DNA of 64,000 nt, taken from positions 1 through 64,000 of the forward strand of contig JAIBEZ010000028.1 in assembly GCA_019459485.1 (NCBI GenBank), given 5' to 3'. Both the position numbers and the translations under genes were made by a program. Shown piece after piece: positions 1 through 8,997 of this stretch (within the stretch, counting starts at the first letter, position 1; each line of letters begins with the position of its first letter). This stretch comes from Prolixibacteraceae bacterium. Its GTDB lineage: Bacteria > Bacteroidota > Bacteroidia > Bacteroidales > Prolixibacteraceae. Below the pieces are notes generated by a model. It saw only the letters and a program-made list of their open reading frames with translations. It did not search any database and had not been told where the DNA came from.

Positions 1-1811
1 GCCCAACGCCCAGCATCAGCCACAGCGTGTTGCCCACCAGTTCTGGAAGAACGAATTCGGTCAGGTTTCGACCAATTACCCGAAAGAGTGGCATTGTTGT
101 ATTCACCGTAATACAAATTCAGAATGCTGCCTGCAAAATCGGCATCTTCCTTTTTCATGTCGGGCGGAATCGTTGAATGTGTCACCCAGCTTTTCCGTTC
201 GTCATTCGGAACCGGAAATATTTTCAGGAAATCACCTCTGAATATCTGATAACAAATGTTTACACGTTCATCGACATTGATGATTTCCTTGTCGAATTTG
301 TTCCTTGTGGTTTGGCTTTTATTGTACGATTGCTGAACCAGATCGTTGAGCCGATAGTTTCCGGCCTGATCGAACATTTGGTTGAATGATATAAAATCTC
401 CCGAAATTCCAAGTACTTTCCTTAACTCCGGATTGCCCACTTTCACTGTCGGAACGTTTTTCCATTTGTCAGGATTGGCGCTCATTTCCACAAAAAATTC
501 AACCGGCGAAAGTCCTTCCCAATTGTCTTTTTTTGTGATTTTGCGCAACAGATCTGAAGCCAGCGTATTAACCGGCTCAATCCTTCCCTGATTGTCGAGT
601 ACCAGTAATTTTCCGAAAGCAGAAATGTGTTGTTTTTTCGTAACATTCGCGCCAAAAGCATCATTTGCCGTCCAGCTCAAACCCAATATAGCTACAAGCA
701 ATAACAATGTTTTTCCGGTCTTGCGCATATTCTGAAGTTTCGAACTGAGGCGAATAAGTGTCTGAAAGCGGCTGGCTGGGCTGAAAAGGGTGAAAACCAT
801 TCCAAGCGTCATCAGGAAATAGCCAAGGTACGAAAGCATTGTACCCCAATAATCCTGATTAACCGAAAGTATAGTGCCTTTTTCGTCCTGATCAAAGGAC
901 GATTGAAAGAAGCGGTATCCGTTGTATTTAAGGATGTTGTTCATGTATATACGAAACGGACGTTCGACTGAAGACGCAGGATCCTTCAAAGTTATTTCGC
1001 TCGCGTACGACGATGGGCTGTTTGAACCTGGATACCTTTCGAGCTGAAATTCGCGGAGATAAATGCTGAATGGCAGTTCGCGGATGATCGATCCGTAGGA
1101 AATGCTGATGTCAATGCCATTGATAGTGCCGGTTGCCGGTTCGTATATGTTTCCGTCGCGGCCAAAAACATTTAGTCGCGTAGTTTCGTTTCCTGAAGTG
1201 ATTTTTGCAGTAAAAGCATCTATTCCGCCCTGACCGGTTTTGTCAGGAATCTGAACCAGCGAACGAAATCCATTTGCATCCACCATGCGTGTTTCAGCGG
1301 CATTCGGAACAAATAATTCATTTTCAACAGTCAGCGTTTTTCCGGCGATTTCTATTGTTTCCTTGTACCTGTTATTTGTATTTGGTGTGAATTTTACTCT
1401 TGTGCGGGCTGTTTCTTCCTGTCCGTTTACGCTTGCTTTCAGGGTAATATAGGATTCAGTTGATACAATCTGATTGTTTGATTCTCCTTCGCGAATGTGC
1501 ATACTTCCTTCGAAACCCACATAGCGGGTGACTCCGGCTCCGATTATTATCGCAATAAAAGCGAGGTGGAACAACAGAATTGCCCATTTCTTCCGGTTGA
1601 CCAGTTTGTACTTGAATACACTTCCGGCCAGATTAACTGCGCCCAGTACAAGTAGCAGTTCGAACCACCACGATTGATATATAAGCGCCTGTGCAGTAGC
1701 TGTTCCGTAATCGTTCTCGATAAAAGTTGCATACGCAATAGCGATTGCAAATATCATCAGCAATAAAACTGAGGTTAGCATCGAGAAAAGCACTTCTTTC
1801 AAAATTTTCAT
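1..1811 (-). CDS. Cytochrome c biogenesis protein, ResB/CcsA (CcsBA) fusion type, 3'-truncated by window edge
   Basis: Open frame from ATG at 1811: MKILKEVLFSMLTSVLLLMIFAIAIAYATFIENDYGTATAQALIYQSWWFELLLVLGAVNLAGS...; ResB-like TM and periplasmic domain; adjacent to multiheme cytochromes. Confidence 0.8.
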   Translation of the reverse strand, partial: MKILKEVLFSMLTSVLLLMIFAIAIAYATFIENDYGTATAQALIYQSWWFELLLVLGAVNLAGSVFKYKLVNRKKWAILLFHLAFIAIIIGAGVTRYVGFEGSMHIREGESNNQIVSTESYITLKASVNGQEETARTRVKFTPNTNNRYKETIEIAGKTLTVENELFVPNAAETRMVDANGFRSLVQIPDKTGQGGIDAFTAKITSGNETTRLNVFGRDGNIYEPATGTINGIDISISYGSIIRELPFSIYLREFQLERYPGSNSPSSYASEITLKDPASSVERPFRIYMNNILKYNGYRFFQSSFDQDEKGTILSVNQDYWGTMLSYLGYFLMTLGMVFTLFSPASRFQTLIRLSSKLQNMRKTGKTLLLLVAILGLSWTANDAFGANVTKKQHISAFGKLLVLDNQGRIEPVNTLASDLLRKITKKDNWEGLSPVEFFVEMSANPDKWKNVPTVKVGNPELRKVLGISGDFISFNQMFDQAGNYRLNDLVQQSYNKSQTTRNKFDKEIINVDERVNICYQIFRGDFLKIFPVPNDERKSWVTHSTIPPDMKKEDADFAGSILNLYYGEYNNATLSGNWSKPDRIRSSRTGGQHAVADAGRW

Positions 1812-1841
1812 ATCTTATTCTTTCAAATTTCTGAATAAATT

Positions 1842-1872
1842 AAAAGGCTGTCGGTGAGAACAGCCTTTTTTT
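1842..1872 (-). terminator. Rho-independent-type terminator hairpin
   Basis: AAAAGGCTGTcggtgagaACAGCCTTTTTTT. Confidence 0.6.
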
Positions 1873-1964
1873 GAGCGATTAAAAATAGCAATAATAATTA
1901 GTTAAGCTCTTGTGATGAAGGGCAATTGGTAATAAGAATTGCAAAATATTGTTAATGGTTTTTT

Positions 1965-3461
1965 TTAATACAATTTATAATGACAATCGGCACACAGTTT
2001 CGTTCTCCATTCTTCATTTATCTCTATCGGATGCTTGAATTCCAGCGGATTGAAAGAATTTGAAATCTGCATTTCATCATTGGTTCCCTGTGCAACAATA
2101 CTGTGGCACAAATCACAATCGCGCGAAATTACCTTGCCGCTTTCCGAGGTGTGACGGTCGTTGTGGCAACGGAAGCAGCCATTTGTTTCCATGTGGCCGA
2201 TGTGATTCGGGTAGGCTGTCCATTTAACTTTCATCTCAGGGAAGAAATTCTGACTGTAGCCTTCCTGCATTCCTGCAATCGCTTTTTCAATCTCTTTTTT
2301 ACTGGTTTCAAGTAATTCAGGATACATCGCCGAATAATATTCATCAACTTGTGTTTTTATTGCCATCAGGGCGCTGTCGGAAGTTGAATAATCCTGGCTC
2401 AGTACATCCATGGCCACTATTTTCACATCAGGCAATTCATGAGGTATTTTCCCGGCAGTAATCAATTCATCAATAAAATTTTGCGGTGCCTGATAATTGT
2501 GCGAAGGCCGGTTGTGACAGTCGATACAATCCATTGTCCGGATTGCCAGTGTATCGTGTTGAGTTGCTGTGAGTTTTTCGTCGTTGTCTTCAAATATGGT
2601 TACTTCGCCGGTTTTTAGGTTGGTGTATTTCACCCATGGAATTTTTTCGCGGTTGCGAACCGATGAAATGTATTCGATTTTCACATCCTTGTTGATGTGC
2701 CAGTGAATTCCCTGCGCATTTCCCTGCGCGCTGTTACTGGCGCTTGTTTTCATTTGAAGGTGAACATTCCATGCAGTGGTGGCTTCATCTGCCAGATAGG
2801 AAATGATATTTCTTTGTTTGCGGTCGTAAAACTTTTCAGGCCAGTGACAATGTTCACAGGTTTCCATGGCCGGGCGTAAACTTTCGATTGGAGTGAGAAT
2901 CGGACGCGGAACCTGACCTGTAATGACAGCATAAACCTGGTACAAGCCTGTAATTTTGCTTCGTACATACCAGCCAGCTCCCGATCCCACGTGGCACTCC
3001 ACACAATTTACCCTTGAGTGGGGAGAATTTTGGTAGGCGGTATATTCAGGTTTCATCACTTTGTGGCAAAGCTTTCCGCAAAATTCGTTCGATTCGGTAA
3101 TGTGAAATGCCTGAAAACTTCCGATGGACGAAAGGATTACCAAAAAGACTGTTCCAACCAGAAAAATGATCGCGGCATTTCGTGTCGATGGTTTGTTAAA
3201 ATCGAAAAGCGGGTATTGGGGAGCACCTTCAACTTTTCGTTTTTCCTGTCTTTTTGCCCTGATCATTCCGATTGGAATTAAAAGCAAGCCAAAAACCATT
3301 AATGCCGGAAGCACCATGTAAATAAAAATTCCGAGAAACGAATTGTTTGATTCAAATAAGGTTGAAATAAAGAACAGTAGCAGGATAATCAGGAAACTTA
3401 TAATGGCGATGGTTGTTCCGGCAATGGTCAGCAGGTTTTTTGTAGATTTTGGCAAGTTCAT
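1965..3461 (-). CDS. NapC/NirT-family heptaheme inner-membrane cytochrome c (ImcH-like)
   Basis: ~3 N-terminal TM segments, then ESNEFCGKLCHKVMKPEYTAYQNSPHSRVNCVECH...; heme motifs CGKLCH (CX3CH), CVECH, CEHCH, CIDCH, CFRCH, CDLCH, CADCH. Confidence 0.85.
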   Translation of the reverse strand: MNLPKSTKNLLTIAGTTIAIISFLIILLLFFISTLFESNNSFLGIFIYMVLPALMVFGLLLIPIGMIRAKRQEKRKVEGAPQYPLFDFNKPSTRNAAIIFLVGTVFLVILSSIGSFQAFHITESNEFCGKLCHKVMKPEYTAYQNSPHSRVNCVECHVGSGAGWYVRSKITGLYQVYAVITGQVPRPILTPIESLRPAMETCEHCHWPEKFYDRKQRNIISYLADEATTAWNVHLQMKTSASNSAQGNAQGIHWHINKDVKIEYISSVRNREKIPWVKYTNLKTGEVTIFEDNDEKLTATQHDTLAIRTMDCIDCHNRPSHNYQAPQNFIDELITAGKIPHELPDVKIVAMDVLSQDYSTSDSALMAIKTQVDEYYSAMYPELLETSKKEIEKAIAGMQEGYSQNFFPEMKVKWTAYPNHIGHMETNGCFRCHNDRHTSESGKVISRDCDLCHSIVAQGTNDEMQISNSFNPLEFKHPIEINEEWRTKLCADCHYKLY

Positions 3462-3510
3462 AGTTTTCGGATTAGAAAGTTAAGCGGTTGGCAGAAATAA
3501 AAAAAAAAAA

Positions 3511-3544
3511 CAAGAACTGAAACTATTTTCAGTTTCAGTTCTTG
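3511..3544 (-). terminator. Strong intrinsic terminator
   Basis: CAAGAACTGAAACT-attttc-AGTTTCAGTTCTTG with long T-run on minus strand. Confidence 0.75.
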
Positions 3545-3556
3545 TCAAACAAAGAA

Positions 3557-3979
3557 TTATTTGAGGGTGCGAATGTAATTTACAATCGCCCAACGGTCTT
3601 CTTCTTCAAGGATTTTTTTATCAAAGGCCGGCATTTCATCACGTCCGATAATTGCCTGATAATAAATTTCGCCATCGGATTGTGCCTGAAATTTTACATT
3701 CTTTAATGATCCGATTTTGGTTTTCATGCTCGATGCTTTTGGTCCGTCGCCTTCACCTACATTGCCATGGCATGATTTGCAATGTTTTGCATACAGAAGT
3801 TTTCCCAGCTTTTCAGAGGCAGCGTCACCCTTGAAGGTATTTTTCATTGCTTTGTATTTTGCCGGAATCTCCCAGGCTGCGGCAGTTTTTTGATCCTGCG
3901 GAACTACAAAAGCAGAAAGTGCAACGAAACAAAAAATAATAGCTACACTCCAAAATAGTTTACTTAATTGCTTTTTCAT
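3557..3979 (-). CDS. Periplasmic class I monoheme cytochrome c
   Basis: Signal peptide, KLLYAKHCKSCHGNVGEGDGPKA...; GRDEMPAFDKKI; paralog of 5861..6280. Confidence 0.85.
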   Translation of the reverse strand: MKKQLSKLFWSVAIIFCFVALSAFVVPQDQKTAAAWEIPAKYKAMKNTFKGDAASEKLGKLLYAKHCKSCHGNVGEGDGPKASSMKTKIGSLKNVKFQAQSDGEIYYQAIIGRDEMPAFDKKILEEEDRWAIVNYIRTLK

Positions 3980-4150
3980 GATTAGTTTATTTATGATTAA
4001 ATTTCACTTTCGCACTAACTTTATATTTGATAGCAAGGAATGTATAAAAGTAAAAAGTTTATCAGACTATATGAGTTCGAGGCTATTGATATAAGTGAAC
4101 TCATTAATTGATATTAAATAAATCATAAATAGGGGGGAGAATGAAAAAAA

Positions 4151-4203
4151 ATACGAAGAAATATCCTGATTAAGAAGGTTTCAATCAGGATATTTCTTCG
4201 TAT
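4151..4203 (-). terminator. Intrinsic terminator, 21-bp perfect arms
   Basis: ATACGAAGAAATATCCTGATT ... AATCAGGATATTTCTTCGTAT plus T-run on minus strand. Confidence 0.75.
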
Positions 4204-4220
4204 GGTATTATTGAATACGG

Positions 4221-4850
4221 TTAATGACCGCTAATATCGTGATAACCGTTGACAATGCTTTTAAAGTTGTCGGCCGGATTTTTTCCGATGGACGCAACAT
4301 ACAAATGCACAATAAGAAAAATTGAAACCAGAAACCCCAGACTGGAATGTAAAACCGCAGTCAGAAAAATTCCACTAAATGAATATACTTCTTCGATGAT
4401 GGTTTCAGGAAAAAGCAGAGCCAGACCGGTGAAAATTAAACCGGGAACGAACAAATACATCACCGATAGATAGGCCACTTTCTGCATTGGATTAAATTTA
4501 CGTTTTTCCGACAATGGGAACGGAGCCTGCTGATGTTTGAACATACCAGAAGTATAATATATGACTTGTAATTTTAATCTTTTAGTCAAACCTTTTAGTT
4601 TCAGGCGGTAATATTTTTTGTTTGTGGTTAATATATTCCCGATGAAAAACAGCAAATAGTTTACCGAAACCAGAATTCCAAATATGTTGTGAAGATTGAC
4701 GGCCAATTCAAAATCCATCAGTTTAAAGTTAGGATTTGAATATTGCATGTTTATACCGGTAAAGATTAAAATCAAAATGCCCAACGCATTGATTCCGTGC
4801 CAGATTCTTAGCCAAATAGGATAAAAATAGATTTTGCTTTCTGAACTCAT
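4221..4850 (-). CDS. Membrane cytochrome b (cytochrome b561/thiosulfate-reductase gamma-like)
   Basis: Multiple TM helices with His: RIWHGINALGILILIFTGINM, NLHNIFGILV, VLHSSLGFLVSIFLIVHLYVA. Confidence 0.7.
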   Translation of the reverse strand: MSSESKIYFYPIWLRIWHGINALGILILIFTGINMQYSNPNFKLMDFELAVNLHNIFGILVSVNYLLFFIGNILTTNKKYYRLKLKGLTKRLKLQVIYYTSGMFKHQQAPFPLSEKRKFNPMQKVAYLSVMYLFVPGLIFTGLALLFPETIIEEVYSFSGIFLTAVLHSSLGFLVSIFLIVHLYVASIGKNPADNFKSIVNGYHDISGH

Positions 4851-4854
4851 GAAT

Positions 4855-5793
4855 TTACTTTTTTATGATTCTAAAAATCAAATGAATACCAATTCCGGCC
4901 AGAGCCATCAGAAATATAAGAATGCTGATGTTGTTTAACAAGGGATTCTGGTATGCTCCGATCACATACGACTTGTTGGCAATAATGGTATTTAATTTGC
5001 CTTCTGATGTGCGGTTCTGCAGGTTTTCGTATTTATACAGCGACGCAATCAGCATCGAATTTTTCGAATGGCATTCCACACAATTCCTTAAAGCTTGTTC
5101 TTTTGGAAGAATGTTGTGTGAAACCGACAATGAATCTACAACTTCGGTATGACATTCAATGCATCTTATGTTTCTGAAATGAAGTTCCTGATTGGGTAGC
5201 CAGTCATGAATTTTATTGAGTTCCGGTTTAATTTCATCCGAAATCAAATGAAATTTATTATTGTTGCTGTGGCACGACATGCACATTTCGTTGCTGAAAC
5301 CCACGATTTCGCTTACTTCGGAACTTGTTCTCGATTTTGCCTGATAATAGTGCTGATCGTGGCATTTTGAACAGGTGAAACTTTCTCCGCTTTTCTGAAA
5401 ATGAACACTTTTCTGGAATTCTTCGTCAATTTTTTCAAATTGGTAGGCTGCATATTGTTCGTCGCCTCCGTGGCAGTCCAGACAAGTGCTCAAAGGTTCC
5501 AGTTTTAGTTCTGCATTGTGAGGATAAGTTTCGTAGTCAGAGGAGTGGCAATCGGTACATTTAAATTTTCCGTGTACTCCCGACGCAAAATGATCTTTGT
5601 TCATGATATAAAGCGGATTCATCATCCGTTTATCTTCAGCATCAGTCAAAGTATTTTGAAAGGTAAAGGTTTGATTGGTGTGGCATTTCAGGCACAATTC
5701 ATTTTCAGGTGTCATTGGCTTTTCCTGTGCCTTGATTCCGGAAATAGAACAAATAGAAATAATGAATACAAATAATTGAAAATAGCTTCGCAT
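4855..5793 (-). CDS. Heptaheme cytochrome c with C-terminal membrane anchor
   Basis: CLKCH, CTDCH, CLDCH, CSKCH, CMSCH, CIECH, CVECH; signal peptide MRSYFQLFVFIISICSISG; C-terminal ISILIFLMALAGIGIHLIFRIIKK. Confidence 0.8.
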   Translation of the reverse strand: MRSYFQLFVFIISICSISGIKAQEKPMTPENELCLKCHTNQTFTFQNTLTDAEDKRMMNPLYIMNKDHFASGVHGKFKCTDCHSSDYETYPHNAELKLEPLSTCLDCHGGDEQYAAYQFEKIDEEFQKSVHFQKSGESFTCSKCHDQHYYQAKSRTSSEVSEIVGFSNEMCMSCHSNNNKFHLISDEIKPELNKIHDWLPNQELHFRNIRCIECHTEVVDSLSVSHNILPKEQALRNCVECHSKNSMLIASLYKYENLQNRTSEGKLNTIIANKSYVIGAYQNPLLNNISILIFLMALAGIGIHLIFRIIKK

Positions 5794-5810
5794 AGCCCGG
5801 CTGTTAAATA

Positions 5811-5847
5811 AAAATGCCGGAGTTCGGATTTCGGACTCCAGCATTTT
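5811..5847 (-). terminator. Terminator-like hairpin
   Basis: AAAATGCCGGAGT...ACTCCAGCATTTTT. Confidence 0.55.
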
Positions 5848-5860
5848 TATAAATGATTGT

Positions 5861-6280
5861 TTATTTTAATGTCCGCATGTAATGTACGATCGCCCAACGA
5901 TCTTCTTCATCAAGAATTTTTTTCTCGAAATTTGGCATTTCATCACGGCCAACAAACGACTGGTAATAAATTACGCCATCACTTTGAGCCTGAAATTTAG
6001 CACCTTTAAATGATTGCATTTTAGTTTTCATGCTGGCTGCTTTTGGTCCGTCACCTTCGCCAACACCACCATGGCACGATTTGCAATGTTTTGCATAAAG
6101 TAATTTGCCAACCTTTTCTGTTTCAGGGGTAGCTTTTATACTTTTCATGCTTTTGTAATTTGCAGGTACGTTCCATGCAGCGCCAACTTTCTGATCCTGT
6201 GGCACAACAAAGGCAAAAAGTGCGATTGTCATCGCGAACATTCCCAATACACTGAATAAATTTGATAATCCTTTTTTCAT
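5861..6280 (-). CDS. Periplasmic class I monoheme cytochrome c (paralog of 3557..3979)
   Basis: KLLYAKHCKSCHGGVGEGDGPKAASMKTKM...; highly similar to 3557..3979. Confidence 0.85.
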   Translation of the reverse strand: MKKGLSNLFSVLGMFAMTIALFAFVVPQDQKVGAAWNVPANYKSMKSIKATPETEKVGKLLYAKHCKSCHGGVGEGDGPKAASMKTKMQSFKGAKFQAQSDGVIYYQSFVGRDEMPNFEKKILDEEDRWAIVHYMRTLK

Positions 6281-6353
6281 GATTCAATTTTTTAAAATTA
6301 ATACTTGGCTAAAGCTAGCAATTATCTGGCCAAATTTGCAATACCCTGTTATG

Positions 6354-7268
6354 CTAAAATCCCCACAAGCGTGTGATGGTAAATCCTATTGCAAAATTAT
6401 CCTTGCTGATGCTTTTTTGGTTCCACATCATGTTCTCCTGAGGCAGAAAACTGCCTGCATTTCCTGCATAAATCTGAAATGCATGTGTGCTGGTCGAAAT
6501 TTCGTATCCGAATGATAAACTTGGTTCCGGATGGTTAGTCCATTCGAGTTGCTCCGAAATGTCCTTTATTTTTAGTGGGGCATCGTAGGTGAAAATAATC
6601 GAGCCCTGAGGCGACACTTTTATCCTGCCGTTACCATGAACGCCAACTTTATCATGGTCGTACAGAACACCAACGGCATTGTAATGGGTAAAACTTACCC
6701 CTGCCTGAAGTGAGAACCAGTCGGTAAATTTCCGGCCAACGATTAATTGAGAGAAATAGCTCAAACGGTCGGGAAACTTGAAGCTGCCAACCGGACCTGA
6801 ATAAGCTTCCCTAATTTGTCCTGTTTCAAAAGCGCTGATATTTCTGCCGTCGATGGCCATAACACCATACAAAGCAACAGCAACAGGAATGGTGTTTTCA
6901 CGGGTTTGTTCCAGAATAGTCCATTTGGCATTCACGTCGGTAGCCATTTTCGTTTTTGTGATACCTGCGCCAATCTGAAAGTTTTTCACTGGCACATAGT
7001 TCAATCCTATTCGTATGTTTGCCGGTGCATAAATACCCCACAAATCGGAATGTCCGTTTTCGATGGTGCCGAATTTATGCTGAATGACCATTTCAAGCGT
7101 ATTTGGATTCGGGATAACTGTTGTTTGTGCGTCAATCAGGTATCCGCTTTCAAAAGGAGATCTTACTGGTTTATCTTTTGTCTCTGCGACTGCCGTCGTA
7201 TCTTCCTGCGCGAATGTGACAAGGGAAATTAGTGACAGAAGAATTATGAATAGCATTTTATTTTTCAT
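6354..7268 (-). CDS. DUF5777-type predicted outer-membrane beta-barrel protein
   Basis: Signal peptide MKNKMLFIILLSLISLVTFAQ; alternating amphipathic strands; C-terminal FAIGFTITRLWGF; flanked by cytochromes. Confidence 0.6.
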   Translation of the reverse strand: MKNKMLFIILLSLISLVTFAQEDTTAVAETKDKPVRSPFESGYLIDAQTTVIPNPNTLEMVIQHKFGTIENGHSDLWGIYAPANIRIGLNYVPVKNFQIGAGITKTKMATDVNAKWTILEQTRENTIPVAVALYGVMAIDGRNISAFETGQIREAYSGPVGSFKFPDRLSYFSQLIVGRKFTDWFSLQAGVSFTHYNAVGVLYDHDKVGVHGNGRIKVSPQGSIIFTYDAPLKIKDISEQLEWTNHPEPSLSFGYEISTSTHAFQIYAGNAGSFLPQENMMWNQKSISKDNFAIGFTITRLWGF

Positions 7269-7293
7269 TTCTGCGAGTATTAATTTGTTTGCA

Positions 7294-7671
7294 CTAATTA
7301 TCTTTAGCTCCTTCGGTAATCCATAAAAGAATAATTGCAGCTTGTGATGCAGATATCGAAGCATAATGAGTGCCTGATTTTGCTACAGTATAAATTTTAC
7401 TGCTTTCAGGACTTGCAGTATTGACATGATTTGGGACAAGTTGTGCAAAAGCATTGGCTGCAGTCAAATCAGGGGATTTATCTCCAGGCTTATGGCATGC
7501 AGTGCATTTGTTGCCAGTTGAAAAAATTGGAGCTACTTGGGTTGAAAAGCTGATAGGTTCGCCACCATTATCAATAGGAGGAACGACTTCCGGTAAAATA
7601 AAGTCGTATTTGCAGCTATTCAGGAACAGTGAAAACAAAATCAGAATAAGGAATATTGTACGTTTTTTCAT
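7294..7671 (-). CDS. Monoheme cytochrome c-like lipoprotein
   Basis: MKKRTIFLILILFSLFLNSCKYDF lipobox; NKCTACHKPGDKSPDL heme motif. Confidence 0.75.
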   Translation of the reverse strand: MKKRTIFLILILFSLFLNSCKYDFILPEVVPPIDNGGEPISFSTQVAPIFSTGNKCTACHKPGDKSPDLTAANAFAQLVPNHVNTASPESSKIYTVAKSGTHYASISASQAAIILLWITEGAKDN

Positions 7672-7696
7672 GGTGCTCAATTTTTAAATATTTTAT

Positions 7697-7737
7697 AAAA
7701 AAAGGCTTCAATTTTTAAAAAGAGAAGCCTTTTTTAT
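7697..7737 (-). terminator. Terminator hairpin
   Basis: AAAAAAGGCTTC...GAAGCCTTTTTT. Confidence 0.65.
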
Positions 7738-7755
7738 ATCTTTTCACGTTATACC

Positions 7756-8808
7756 TTATTTATTAAGCGCTTCAAGGGTATTCACCAATAAAGCTTTTAC
7801 ATATTTTGGATTGTGTACACCCAAACTACGATCTTCTTCAATACCGAAATAGTTGAAAACTGCTTGTGCCTGAACCATCGGAACTGATTTCTTATCAGCT
7901 GGAGTGTATGTATCTACACCTTCAGCTGTTGTTTTCTTCATCGCTCCTAATTCCACAAGTTTGTCGCGAAGTTGAACGAGTTTGTCATGAGTATCTGATT
8001 GGATGCCGCCATAATTGTAATTGGTAATGTCGGTTCCTTCATGGCAGGAATTACATTTAGCTACACTGGGGATGTATGAGTGTCCACCTTGTTTGGCTGC
8101 GAATGTTGCCATGTGACAACCAACGCATGATCCGCCGGTCATGGTAAGGTGAGCGGAAGTTCCTTTGGTTGGATAGGCAACTGAACCTGGAATTTCAGCA
8201 AAACCATTTCCATAAACTAAATTTCCTTGTGGTCCGTGGTGTGGTCCGGTACGTACAGACAATGTGTAATTTTCTCCCGGTTTTTCTGTACCTGGTTCTG
8301 CAGTTCTTGATTGGTGGCAGGTTCCGCATAAATTACTTCCGCCTTTTAAATCCATTGTTCCATTGGCAGCAGCTGCAGGAACAACCGGAGCATTTATTCT
8401 AAGAGCATAATCAACGCCTTCAAAAGTTTTGTGAATTCCGTGACAGGTTGAACATTCCCATGCACTTGGATTGGTTATGGCCAAATCGTTAATGCCTAAC
8501 TCCACATAACCTACAAATCCTTCATGTGAATGACATCTGGCGCATCCGGCGCGGCCTCCGGCATATTCAACTGCAATTGCTCCCGAACTGTGTGCCGACA
8601 TTGCAAACTCAGCTGCTTTTTGAGCCATATTTGTACCTGAGTGGCAAGCCAAACAAGTTACACTGCCCGTAGCTCCATCAGTTCCATTGGTTCCGTCGGT
8701 TCCATTATCACCGGCAGGCCCCATTGGACCTTCTTTAACACATGAGGGAGCTGTAAACATGATTACAGATGCAAGAAGCGCAAGCTGGATAAAGTTTTTA
8801 AGTTTCAT
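7756..8808 (-). CDS. Hexaheme cytochrome c lipoprotein with short collagen-like (Gly-X-Y) linker
   Basis: Lipobox ...TAPSCVKEGPMGPAGDNGTDGTNGTDGATG; CLACH, CARCH, CSTCH, CGTCH, CVGCH, CNSCH. Confidence 0.8.
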   Translation of the reverse strand: MKLKNFIQLALLASVIMFTAPSCVKEGPMGPAGDNGTDGTNGTDGATGSVTCLACHSGTNMAQKAAEFAMSAHSSGAIAVEYAGGRAGCARCHSHEGFVGYVELGINDLAITNPSAWECSTCHGIHKTFEGVDYALRINAPVVPAAAANGTMDLKGGSNLCGTCHQSRTAEPGTEKPGENYTLSVRTGPHHGPQGNLVYGNGFAEIPGSVAYPTKGTSAHLTMTGGSCVGCHMATFAAKQGGHSYIPSVAKCNSCHEGTDITNYNYGGIQSDTHDKLVQLRDKLVELGAMKKTTAEGVDTYTPADKKSVPMVQAQAVFNYFGIEEDRSLGVHNPKYVKALLVNTLEALNK

Positions 8809-8963
8809 AAAATAAGTATGTTAAGGTTACTATTGTTGATAACTCTCTGTGAAGCTCCTTTGGTGGTTTTTCACGTTGCTAAAATAGAAACCTTACTTCA
8901 TTATTTTAAGTTTGAGTCATTGATGTTTACAAGGAAAAGTGATGATTAATGACAGTGCATGAA

Positions 8964-8977
8964 TTGATATATATCAA
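8964..8977. promoter_or_regulatory. FNR/CRP-family palindromic binding site
   Basis: TTGATATATATCAA, exact TTGAT-N4-ATCAA palindrome between the Crp/Fnr gene and the cytochrome cluster. Confidence 0.6.
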
Positions 8978-8997
8978 TAATGGAATTTTGAAATAAA

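Noticed and set aside
4060-4140. FNR boxes upstream of 3557..3979
   Set aside because: TTGATATAAGTGAA and TTGATATTAAATAA match only one half-site.
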